From positions 16,465 to 80,464 of the forward strand of contig CALIHW010000066.1 of assembly GCA_938020525.1 (NCBI GenBank): 64,000 nucleotides of DNA, given 5' to 3'. Below the pieces are notes generated by a model that worked only from the letters and a program-made list of their open reading frames with translations, searched no databases and was not told the DNA's origin. The DNA comes from an uncultured Granulosicoccaceae bacterium. GTDB lineage: Bacteria; Pseudomonadota; Gammaproteobacteria; Granulosicoccales; Granulosicoccaceae. A program made the position numbers and the translations under genes. This document shows, piece after piece, positions 16,867 through 25,264 of this stretch (within the stretch, counting starts at the first letter, position 1; each line of letters begins with the position of its first letter).

Positions 16867-19222
16867 TACCAGCTGTATTGTTTTCCTCTGTCTATTAGGT
16901 GTCTTTGGATGCGGTGGGGGCGACCCTGGCGAAGAAGGCGGCTTAATTGGTACCGGCATGATCGGTTCTGGCGTGGTCGGTACGATCAGCGTGAACAAAA
17001 CGCTGGCATCAGAGACAGTTGAAATTAAAGCGCGCACTGGTGAAAAGAATACAGCGGCACTTAACCGTGATCGACAGTACGCTGCAGCAAACCTTTCAGG
17101 TGAAGCTCCGTTTCTGGTTCGCAGTGATCTCGGCAACGGGGAGTACCTTTACGCGATTGCCTACAATACTGGCGTGATTAGCAACGTCCATAGCTATTCG
17201 AATGCCATTTTACGATTTTGGTTTCAGGATCAGTTCCAGAATATTGACAATGCATTTAACAATGATCAACCGCTGGATTCGTTGCCAACTCAAGGCCAGT
17301 TTGACGCATTGTCAAATAGCCTATTTGCTTCAGTGTCTTTGGTACTCAGTGAATATGGTCTAACCCAGGATCAGATTCTCTCTGCTAATTACAAAGCGGA
17401 TGACACAGGCATTGATGCCTATCTGGATAATAACCCGGTGGTTGTTGAAGGTAGTCAGATTAGTATTGTTATCACTGATCCAGATACCGGTTTTCAGAGT
17501 GATTCCAGTGCTGTATTGAGTTCTGAATCTGTTGTTGATGGTGCCGGAAGTTCTGACACCACGTCCCCTACTGTAGTAAGCGGTGTGCGGGCCGTTGCCA
17601 GTAGCACAACTGAGGTCGTTGTGGTCTGGGATTCTTCCACCGATAATGTAGGCGTCATCGGTTATCAGGTAGAGCGAGATGGCCAGGTGGTAGCAACCAC
17701 TCCGTTCCCGGTCTTTACTGATACCAATCTTCAGTCCAGTGTTTTCTATGAGTACACGATTGTAGCACTTGACAGCAGTGGCAACCTTTCTCCGGCATCT
17801 GCTCCGGTGATTGGTCGGACTTTGTTTGTTGAGGATATAGAGCCACCTCCTGAGCCGACAAACGTTACTGAGGTGGAATCAACTACCGGTCGGGTAGAGC
17901 TTCGTTGGGACATTTCGCGAATCGATGATGTTGTTGCGTTTAATGTTTACCGTGCGCTATCCGGTGAAACGCCCGAGCTTCTACTAAGGTCCACCAGTAC
18001 TCGAATGACAGATACGTCTGTCTCTGGTGGAATTCGTTACTGCTATCAGATTGAGGCAGTGGATGCTGCTGGTAATCGTTCCAGTCGGACAGATGAGTTG
18101 TGTGTGACAACGCAAGGGTCTGTGGTAAACCAATCTGGTGGTAGCGCTGGGGCTATCATCGGAAATCTGACGTTACCGAATGTAGATAACATCAGCTGTG
18201 ATGCTGTTTTTCCAACAGCCATATCTGAGGATGCGGTATTTTCTGAGCCGTGCTACTTGGTCAATGCGGATGTAGAAATTTTATTGTTTGCAGATGTGAT
18301 TATTGAAGCTGGTACTGTTTTAAAGTTTGCGCAGGGTACAGGTTTGGTTGTAACTACGGATGCGTCTCTTGCTGTAAATGGTTTGCCAGAGAGCCCGATC
18401 ATATTTACCGGGCAGGAAGACAGTCGAGGCTACTGGCGAGGCATTACGTACGATCAGTCCGAAAGTGATGATAATCAGGTTGTGAATGCAGTTATTGAGT
18501 ATGCCGGGCAAGGGCAGGTTGCTGCAATTCAAGTCCGCGCGTTTGCAGGGTCCAGAGCACGAATGCGCATACAAAACTCATTAATCAGAAATAATTCCTG
18601 GACCGGAATCTGGCTTGGTGCCGGGACTATGCGACTGGATGCATTTGACGGGAACACCATTACTGAAAACCGCCAGCCCGCGACTATAAGTCCTGTATTG
18701 TTGTCGTCCGTTAGCGGCAGCAACGACTTTACAGGCAATGAGTTTGATCAGATCACTGTGCCCAGGCTGCCGATTAGCAATGAGGAATTGGTTATTCCAG
18801 ATCTTGATGTGCCGCTCAAAAGTTTTGGATTAACTCTGAGTAATAGCAATCTTATTGTCGATGCCGGCGTCGAGATGATTTTCGACCCCAACATAAGCAT
18901 TATTCTGGGGCAGCAGAGTAATCTGATTGTTAATGGCTCAACTGATAACCCTGTACTTTTTACAGGTGATGAGAAAAACCCTGGTGCGTGGGGTGGAGTG
19001 CACCTGGTTGACTCTCCTAACAGCACAATTGAAGGTTTGACAATTGAGTATGGCGGCCAGGCTGTAGCACGATTCAATGCCAATCTTTCATTGACTAATT
19101 CTTCTGTTACGTTGAAGGACTCAACCTTTAGAGGAAGCGCTGGATACGGCTATTTTGCTGATGAAGATTCGCAGGTCATTGAACTCGGTAACGTGCAGCA
19201 GATTGATAATGCACTGCAGTAA
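16850..19222 (+). CDS. Large lipoprotein with two FN3 domains and a beta-helix region
   Basis: A 790-residue exported protein. The signal peptide ends in VFGC with Cys21 as likely lipid site, followed by a glycine-rich stretch (GLIGTGMIGSGVVG). Residues about 30-230 form an unrecognised domain. Two fibronectin type III domains lie at roughly 237-325 (SPTVVSGVRAV start) and 330-420. The rest (about 433-790) looks like a right-handed beta-helix with two similar modules: AGTVLKF ... PIIFTG ... W.GI ... IEYAGQ and AGVEMIF ... PVLFTG ... W.GV ... IEYGGQ. No catalytic residues are recognised; surface binding or polysaccharide contact is possible. ATG 16850 or 16859 may be the start. Confidence 0.75.
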   Translation: MSLMRSTSCIVFLCLLGVFGCGGGDPGEEGGLIGTGMIGSGVVGTISVNKTLASETVEIKARTGEKNTAALNRDRQYAAANLSGEAPFLVRSDLGNGEYLYAIAYNTGVISNVHSYSNAILRFWFQDQFQNIDNAFNNDQPLDSLPTQGQFDALSNSLFASVSLVLSEYGLTQDQILSANYKADDTGIDAYLDNNPVVVEGSQISIVITDPDTGFQSDSSAVLSSESVVDGAGSSDTTSPTVVSGVRAVASSTTEVVVVWDSSTDNVGVIGYQVERDGQVVATTPFPVFTDTNLQSSVFYEYTIVALDSSGNLSPASAPVIGRTLFVEDIEPPPEPTNVTEVESTTGRVELRWDISRIDDVVAFNVYRALSGETPELLLRSTSTRMTDTSVSGGIRYCYQIEAVDAAGNRSSRTDELCVTTQGSVVNQSGGSAGAIIGNLTLPNVDNISCDAVFPTAISEDAVFSEPCYLVNADVEILLFADVIIEAGTVLKFAQGTGLVVTTDASLAVNGLPESPIIFTGQEDSRGYWRGITYDQSESDDNQVVNAVIEYAGQGQVAAIQVRAFAGSRARMRIQNSLIRNNSWTGIWLGAGTMRLDAFDGNTITENRQPATISPVLLSSVSGSNDFTGNEFDQITVPRLPISNEELVIPDLDVPLKSFGLTLSNSNLIVDAGVEMIFDPNISIILGQQSNLIVNGSTDNPVLFTGDEKNPGAWGGVHLVDSPNSTIEGLTIEYGGQAVARFNANLSLTNSSVTLKDSTFRGSAGYGYFADEDSQVIELGNVQQIDNALQ

Positions 19223-19230
19223 CTGAATTG

Positions 19231-20823
19231 CTAACTATCTGCCCAACTGGCAGCTGATGCTCGTTGCCAGTCTTTCTCCCAAGCTTCAGGTCTCGTTGAA
19301 TCTTCTAGAAGAGAGCCTTCAACCAGTGTTGGATATAAGTCTTCGTAAGTTCTGACATCAGTGCCGTCTACTCGCCTGTTGATATTACATGGCATCAGTT
19401 CTTCCAGGCTGTTTAATCCTGCAGCGGCTATTAGCTCAGCAAGATTAGTTACAGTTTCATGATGAAAGTTGGCTACTCTTTGTCCTTTATCTGTTACATC
19501 CAGGGCCATTGCCCGATTCGGATTCTGTGTTGCGATACCTGTAGGGCAATGATCAGTGTTACATGTTCTTGATTGAATGCACCCCAATGCCAGCATCATT
19601 CCGCGAGCGGAGTTAACTGTGTCGGCACCCAGTGCTACTGCACGAATTAGATGAAATGCAGAAAATATTTTACCTGCAGCGATAATCCTTACCTTGTCTC
19701 GCAAGCCACAACCGATTAACGCGTTGTTAACGGCTATTAATCCGTCCTTTAGTGGCGTTCCAACAGAGTTGGTCATTTCAGTTGGTGCTGCACCTGTTCC
19801 ACCTTCGCCACCATCAATGGTTATGAAGTCAGGTGCAATACCTGTCTCGAGCATTGCTTTGCATATGGCGAGCATTTCAGATCGGCTGCCTAAACAGAAC
19901 TTTATACCAACAGGCTTACCACCAGATAGCTCGCGTAGCCTCGCTATGAATTGCATCATTTCAATCGGGTTGTTAAACGCTGTATGAGAGGGTGGTGACA
20001 GAACATCTTTACCCATTGGTACACCGCGGATTTCGGCGATCTCTTTTGTTAGTTTGGCAGCAGGCAGGATTCCTCCATGGCCGGGCTTGGCTCCCTGTGA
20101 TAATTTTATTTCAATCATTTTGACTTCATCACGGGTGGCGTTGGTGGTGAACTGCTCCGGGTCGAAGTTGCCATCTTCTGCGCGGCAACCAAAGTAGCCA
20201 GTACCAATTTGCCAAATGAGATCACCGCCATGTTCAAGATGGTATGGGCTAATGCTTCCCTCGCCGGTGTTGTGTGCGAAACCACCAAGTTTAGCGCCTT
20301 TATTCAGGGCTTTAATTGCGTTGCTGCTTAAGGACCCGAAGCTCATTGCTGATATATTTAGTGGTGATGCGAGATATGGCTTTTTGCAATCGTCACCGCC
20401 AAACTTTATTCGGCTGTCGGTATTAATTGAGTGCTTCGGGTTCATGGAGTGGTTGATCCATTCATAGCCGTTTCGATCAACATCGAATATTGTGCCGAAT
20501 GGTCGTGTGTCCCGATCGCCTTTAGCTCGTTGATACACCAGAGAGCGAAACTCCCTGCTTACGGGTGTGCCGTTGGTATCTGATTCTACGAAATATTGTT
20601 GTATCTCTGGTCTTACTGCCTCAAGCATGTAGCGGAAGCGTCCAAGAAACGGATACAGTCGGCGAATGGAATGTCGTGTCTGCCGCATGTCGATAATGCC
20701 AATTACGATAATTGGTATCAGCACCAAGAGAAGCCACAGCACAGGCTTCCAGAGCATGCTGACTAGTAGTACCAACAACGGTGAAGCTATAGCGAATACA
20801 ACAAATTTTTGTCGCATAGTCAT
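19231..20823 (-). CDS. Membrane-anchored glutamate synthase-like FMN protein
   Basis: About 530 residues with two hydrophobic helices near the N-terminus (LLVLLVSMLWKPVLWLLLVL region) followed by a domain like the central/FMN part of glutamate synthase large subunit. LNISAMSFGSLSSNAIKALN, GAKPGHGGILPAAK, DGGEGGTGAAP and the iron-sulfur cysteine pattern C-x5-C-x4-C in CIQSRTCNTDHC are present. It has no glutamine amidotransferase domain, so it is not a complete GltB; such stand-alone proteins are common and their substrate is unproven. ATG 20823 was chosen; a longer frame to 20979 has no support. It is convergent with the lipoprotein gene. Confidence 0.85.
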   Translation of the reverse strand: MTMRQKFVVFAIASPLLVLLVSMLWKPVLWLLLVLIPIIVIGIIDMRQTRHSIRRLYPFLGRFRYMLEAVRPEIQQYFVESDTNGTPVSREFRSLVYQRAKGDRDTRPFGTIFDVDRNGYEWINHSMNPKHSINTDSRIKFGGDDCKKPYLASPLNISAMSFGSLSSNAIKALNKGAKLGGFAHNTGEGSISPYHLEHGGDLIWQIGTGYFGCRAEDGNFDPEQFTTNATRDEVKMIEIKLSQGAKPGHGGILPAAKLTKEIAEIRGVPMGKDVLSPPSHTAFNNPIEMMQFIARLRELSGGKPVGIKFCLGSRSEMLAICKAMLETGIAPDFITIDGGEGGTGAAPTEMTNSVGTPLKDGLIAVNNALIGCGLRDKVRIIAAGKIFSAFHLIRAVALGADTVNSARGMMLALGCIQSRTCNTDHCPTGIATQNPNRAMALDVTDKGQRVANFHHETVTNLAELIAAAGLNSLEELMPCNINRRVDGTDVRTYEDLYPTLVEGSLLEDSTRPEAWEKDWQRASAASWADS

Positions 20824-20968
20824 GGCGTTAGCCCGAGGAATTTTTTCATATAAGAATACTAGCTCAATGATTGCTATGCATCTGTCACAGTTGTGACGAT
20901 GGAAATCGAGGCACTGAGTTGGCAGTGGTATGAGTAACACTGACCACGAGGATGCTGTTCGGTTCTTG

Positions 20969-20998
20969 GTTTGAATCAATTCCGGTAGTTTGAATCAA
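20969..20998. repeat. Direct repeat GTTTGAATCAA upstream of rnpB
   Basis: The 11-base sequence GTTTGAATCAA occurs at 20969-20979 and again at 20988-20998, 19 bases apart. A possible -10 (TACGAT, 21009-21014) lies just downstream, with rnpB beginning about 6 bases later. The repeats may be part of the rnpB promoter or a regulator site. Confidence 0.5.
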
Positions 20999-21019
20999 GT
21001 AAACAGGTTACGATGCGTT

Positions 21020-21379
<360 letters not shown>

Positions 21380-21823
21380 ACTTTCTACCACCATTGACTG
21401 ATCCAGCTTCTGTTGAAGTTCGTGGACCTGCGTCCATACCGCCTTTTCCCTGTTTAATCCCTTTCTGTCTGCTTTCTGGTTGTTTTCTGTCTGAATTCTT
21501 TTCCCTGTCAGAGACACTCTTCAGTCGTTTGTAATCCCAGATAGCTGGTGAGTGGTTGCTATCGGCTCTTTTGGTATATTCAAGTGATTTCTATTATTTA
21601 TTTGTTAAGTTGATGATTTATATGATTTTCATCATTCTGGAGGTGTTGTCTGCGAATTTCTCGCTAACTTATTGTCTTGGCAGGAGATTTCGCCGGAAAT
21701 AATGCCGTTGGTAACTTGAAATGGTAACTCCGGAGAGCTAAAGTGGGGTTACTGGGCAGTCATGTGGGTTTTTGTGGGCCAACGTGGTGCAATTTCCAAT
21801 GCAATTTTTTCAAAGCCAACCGA
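21380..21823. other. Non-coding region between rnpB and mraZ
   Basis: About 440 bases. I find no gene; short frames crossing the rnpB end have no coding features. An AT-rich stretch lies around 21590-21640. A possible promoter pair (TTGGCA at 21677, AATAAT at 21698, spacing 15) precedes the MraZ operator listed separately. No strong rnpB terminator is evident. Confidence 0.5.
21765..21789 (+). promoter_or_regulatory. MraZ operator (TGGG boxes, 10-base period)
   Basis: TGGG occurs at 21765 and 21775 and TGGT at 21785, an exact 10-base period. Two further TGGG copies lie at 21744 and 21753 without that phasing. In E. coli MraZ represses its own operon by binding TGGGN repeats spaced by 5 bases, which matches. 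It lies just before mraZ, so autoregulation of the dcw cluster is likely. Confidence 0.75.
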
Positions 21824-22285
21824 ATGTTCTCAGGCACAACCTCATTGACGCTGGACGCAAAGGGCCGGATTGCAATTCCTGCGCGTTACCGTGCCCAGCT
21901 GAATGAGTTGTGTGGTGGCAAATTGGTTATTTCATACAACCCCTTTGATAAGTGTTTGCCCATATACCCCCACGATGAGTGGGTCGTGTGTGAGCAAAAA
22001 ATGGAAGCTAAGCAGGATAACTCGGTTAAGTTCAGGTCTCTCCAACGATTCTTATACGCTCACACCAATGAGGTGGAAATGGACAGTAACGGTCGAGTAC
22101 TTGTTCCTCAGTTATCCAGAGACGAAATCGATTTGGAAAAAGATGCCTTCTTGATTGGTCATGGGAAAAAGTTTGAACTTTGGAGCGCAGAGACGTGGTT
22201 ACAAATTCGTGAGAAAGAAGATAAAGAGCTCATTGAAAGTCTTCGTTCGAGCTCTGAACGTATGGATATAGGTTTCTCACTCTGA
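21824..22285 (+). CDS. mraZ: MraZ, transcriptional regulator of the dcw cluster
   Basis: DNA-binding protein of the AbrB/SpoVT fold that forms ring oligomers. The ATG at 21824 begins MFSGTTSLTLDAKGRIAIPARYR, the first of two family repeats; the second contains EMDSNGRVLVPQ. At 153 residues it matches the family. An in-frame ATG at 21743 would run through the operator and is rejected. The stop overlaps the rsmH start. Confidence 0.95.
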   Translation: MFSGTTSLTLDAKGRIAIPARYRAQLNELCGGKLVISYNPFDKCLPIYPHDEWVVCEQKMEAKQDNSVKFRSLQRFLYAHTNEVEMDSNGRVLVPQLSRDEIDLEKDAFLIGHGKKFELWSAETWLQIREKEDKELIESLRSSSERMDIGFSL

Positions 22286-23220
22286 TGTCTGACGCCGGTG
22301 AACACATATCTGTATTAGCTGTTGAGGCCATTGAAGCACTTAACATAATGCACAACGGTTTTTATATTGATGCCACGTTTGGCAGGGGTGGTCATTCAGG
22401 TCAGATACTGGAACGCCTTGGTAATGAAGGGCGTTTACTTGCTTTTGATTGTGATGATCAAGCAGTGGAACATGCCCGAGTACGTTACGCAGATGATCCA
22501 CGATTTACCATAATCAAGAGCAACTACAGTGAGATGCCCACTGCTGCTGCATCGCATATTTCAAATCGTAGTGTTGATGGTGTGTTGTTCGATCTGGGTG
22601 TGTCATCACCTCAGCTTGATCAGTCAGTGCGTGGTTTTAGTTTTGATAAGTCGGGTCCTCTCGATATGCGGATGGATCAGAGTGTCGGTCAGCCTGTGTC
22701 TGAGTGGCTGCCTACCGTATCGGTGGATGAGCTTGCGAGCATATTTCGCGAATATGGAGACGAGCGCTACGCCAGGCGTATCGCCAGAAGAGTGGTTGAA
22801 GCAGTTCAGGAAAAACCGGTCACTGATACGGTTGAGCTTGCAGAAATAATCAAAGCAGCCCATCCGCGTTGGGAAAAACACAAACACCCGGCAACGCGTT
22901 GTTTTCAAGCGCTGCGCATTTTTATTAATCGTGAGCTGGACCATTTAAAAATGGCACTTGAAAACTGTATCGATATTCTTCGACCGGGTGGCCGTATTGT
23001 GGTGATTAGTTTTCATTCTCTTGAAGATCGAATAGTGAAACGATTTTTTCGTGGCCCTGATAAAAACGCTGGTGTGCCACGTGGGTTGCCGGTGGCAGAC
23101 AATGACACACCATGGGTATTGAAAAAGATCGGTGGTGCAATACGGCCCTCTGAAGAAGAGGTGGCTGCTAATCCTCGTTCGCGTTCTTCCGTTATGCGTA
23201 TCGCTGAGAGGTTGGCATGA
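22285..23220 (+). CDS. rsmH: RsmH (MraW), 16S rRNA N4-methyltransferase
   Basis: Methylates N4 of C1402 in 16S rRNA, the same nucleotide modified by RsmI. The 311-residue protein has HISVLAVEAIEAL, the SAM site DATFGRGGHSGQIL, DLGVSSPQLD, GFSFDKSGPLDMRMD and the C-terminal SFHSLEDRIVK. It overlaps mraZ by one base and ftsL by four, so translation is coupled. Confidence 0.97.
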   Translation: MSDAGEHISVLAVEAIEALNIMHNGFYIDATFGRGGHSGQILERLGNEGRLLAFDCDDQAVEHARVRYADDPRFTIIKSNYSEMPTAAASHISNRSVDGVLFDLGVSSPQLDQSVRGFSFDKSGPLDMRMDQSVGQPVSEWLPTVSVDELASIFREYGDERYARRIARRVVEAVQEKPVTDTVELAEIIKAAHPRWEKHKHPATRCFQALRIFINRELDHLKMALENCIDILRPGGRIVVISFHSLEDRIVKRFFRGPDKNAGVPRGLPVADNDTPWVLKKIGGAIRPSEEEVAANPRSRSSVMRIAERLA

Positions 23221-23486
23221 ATAATTTGCGCACAGCAGTGATATGTCTGGCGGCGATAAATATCGTTACGGCTCTGGGTGTTGTCTACAACAAGCACAAT
23301 AGTCGAATGTTGTTTAAAAAGACGCGAGTACTCAGCAGTGCTATCGATCGTGCCAATGTCGATTGGGGTAGATTGCAAATAGAAGAAAGCACGCTCGCGA
23401 GGTTCGGCAGGATAGAAGAACTCGCTACCAAAGATTTAAAAATGCGCTTGCCCGAACACACTGAAATCAAGACCGTCCTGAAATGA
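23217..23486 (+). CDS. ftsL: FtsL, cell-division protein
   Basis: Small bitopic inner-membrane protein of the FtsQLB complex, which activates FtsWI at the septum. It has 89 residues, a short cytoplasmic tail, one membrane helix (TAVICLAAINIVTALGVVY) and a periplasmic coiled-coil segment. Sequence conservation in FtsL is weak, so the call rests on size, topology and its fixed position between rsmH and ftsI. It starts and ends in ATGA overlaps. Confidence 0.9.
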   Translation: MNNLRTAVICLAAINIVTALGVVYNKHNSRMLFKKTRVLSSAIDRANVDWGRLQIEESTLARFGRIEELATKDLKMRLPEHTEIKTVLK

Positions 23487-25264
23487 ATCATATCCAGACA
23501 TCTGCAGGCAAAAATATAGGTGTGGGTGACGGCAGCGGCCTTGGTGGTCGGCGTGCGTTTGTGTTGGGTGTGTTCTTATTGCTTGCGTTAGTTCTGGTGG
23601 GCCGGGCTTTTCAGTTACAGGTACTGGATAGAAGCTTTTATAAAAAGCAGGGTGATGTTCGTCAGATTCGTACTTTGCCACTAGCGGCACATCGTGGGAT
23701 GCTGTTGGATCGCAATGGTGAGCCACTTGCGGTGAGCTCCCCGATTGATTCTATCTGGGCAGACCCACGTGAACTTTCAAAGTATGACGATGAAATCGAT
23801 CTGCTTGGCTATGCCATTGAAATGGATCCGGCTCGTCTGCGGGAGATGGTTGCTAAAGGCCTTGAAAACAAGCGCGAGTTTATCTATCTGCGTCGCCATG
23901 TTCATCCGCGTACCGCCAAAGCACTTCAGGCACTAAGAGATCGTGACCAAATCAAAGGCGTCAACATTCAGCGCGAGTATGGTCGGTACTATCCTAGTGG
24001 TGAGATCACTGCGCATGTGCTCGGTTTTAACAATATTGATGATCAGGGCCAGGAAGGTCTGGAGATGGCATTCGATGACTGGCTCAAAGGTGAGTCAGGT
24101 AAGCGTCGTGTAGTCACAGATGTATTGGGTGATGCGATAGAAGATATCGAACTTGTGTCAGAGGCTCTGCCGGGTAGAGATCTGGTGCTCAGCATTGATA
24201 AACGAATTCAGTATCTGGCTTATCGTGAACTCAAGCAGGCAGTGCAGAGAAATGGTGCCAAGTCGGGCTCTGCAGTTGTACTCGATGCTCGGACTGGTGA
24301 GGTGTTGGCTATGGTCAATCAGCCGTCTTATAACCCTAATCGATTTTCAGAGCGAGCCGGTGGTACAAAACGCAACCGTGCAGTAACTGATGTACTTGAG
24401 CCGGGTTCAACTATTAAGCCGTTCACCATTGCAGCAGCTCTCGAGGCTGGTGAGTTCAGTATGAATGATGTGGTTGATACTGCGCCTGGCCGTTTTAATG
24501 TTGGTAAGTATGTTGTTCGTGATTACAAAAATTATGGTGAACTGTCGCTGACCGGTATCTTGCAAAATTCAAGTAACATTGGTGCCAGTAAAATATCTTT
24601 TCAGCTGGATAAGTCTACTCTGTGGAACACTTTTGATCGGCTCGGCTTTGGGCGAGCTCCATTAATTGAGTTTCCAGGGGCTGTGTCAGGCAAACTTCCG
24701 CATCATTCGAGTTGGTCTGTAGTTCGACAGGCGACAGTAGCTTACGGGTATGGTGTGAGTACTACCGTGCTTCAATTGGCTCGAGCGTATACCGCTTTGG
24801 CAAACGATGGACTAATGCCTGAAGTGACGTTTCAAAAGCTCAATGACGAGCCACGAGTAGAACGTGTCTTCAGTGAAGAAGTGGCTCGTGAAGTTCGTTC
24901 CATGATGCAGTCAGTGGTGGAGTCGGGTACCGGTAAAGCGGCGGGAATTCCAGGTTATACCGTTGCGGGCAAAACTGGAACGACTCATATATCAGAAAAT
25001 GGTAGTTATGCAGATGACCGTTACATCTCGCAGTTTGCCGGTATGGTGCCGGCAGGCAATCCTGCGATGGTAGCGGTGATATCGATCATTGAGCCAAAGG
25101 GTCGCTACTATGGTGGTGAGGTTGCAGCACCTGTGTTTTCTAATATTTTAGCAGGGGCGCTTCGCCTGCGGAATGTTAATCCGGATGGCCGGCAGGTTTA
25201 TAGCAAACAAGTTTCAATTGCAGGATTACCTGTGGATGAAGATCTGGAGCGTGCTGCCAGATGA
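23483..25264 (+). CDS. ftsI: FtsI (PBP3), septal peptidoglycan transpeptidase
   Basis: Division-specific class B penicillin-binding protein cross-linking septal peptidoglycan with FtsW. It has a cytoplasmic tail, one membrane anchor (FVLGVFLLLALVLVGRAF), a pedestal domain and the transpeptidase domain with SxxK at STIK (Ser309), SSN in NSSNIGASK, and KTGT at about 497-500. 593 residues is normal. It overlaps ftsL and murE by four bases each. Confidence 0.97.
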   Translation: MNHIQTSAGKNIGVGDGSGLGGRRAFVLGVFLLLALVLVGRAFQLQVLDRSFYKKQGDVRQIRTLPLAAHRGMLLDRNGEPLAVSSPIDSIWADPRELSKYDDEIDLLGYAIEMDPARLREMVAKGLENKREFIYLRRHVHPRTAKALQALRDRDQIKGVNIQREYGRYYPSGEITAHVLGFNNIDDQGQEGLEMAFDDWLKGESGKRRVVTDVLGDAIEDIELVSEALPGRDLVLSIDKRIQYLAYRELKQAVQRNGAKSGSAVVLDARTGEVLAMVNQPSYNPNRFSERAGGTKRNRAVTDVLEPGSTIKPFTIAAALEAGEFSMNDVVDTAPGRFNVGKYVVRDYKNYGELSLTGILQNSSNIGASKISFQLDKSTLWNTFDRLGFGRAPLIEFPGAVSGKLPHHSSWSVVRQATVAYGYGVSTTVLQLARAYTALANDGLMPEVTFQKLNDEPRVERVFSEEVAREVRSMMQSVVESGTGKAAGIPGYTVAGKTGTTHISENGSYADDRYISQFAGMVPAGNPAMVAVISIIEPKGRYYGGEVAAPVFSNILAGALRLRNVNPDGRQVYSKQVSIAGLPVDEDLERAAR

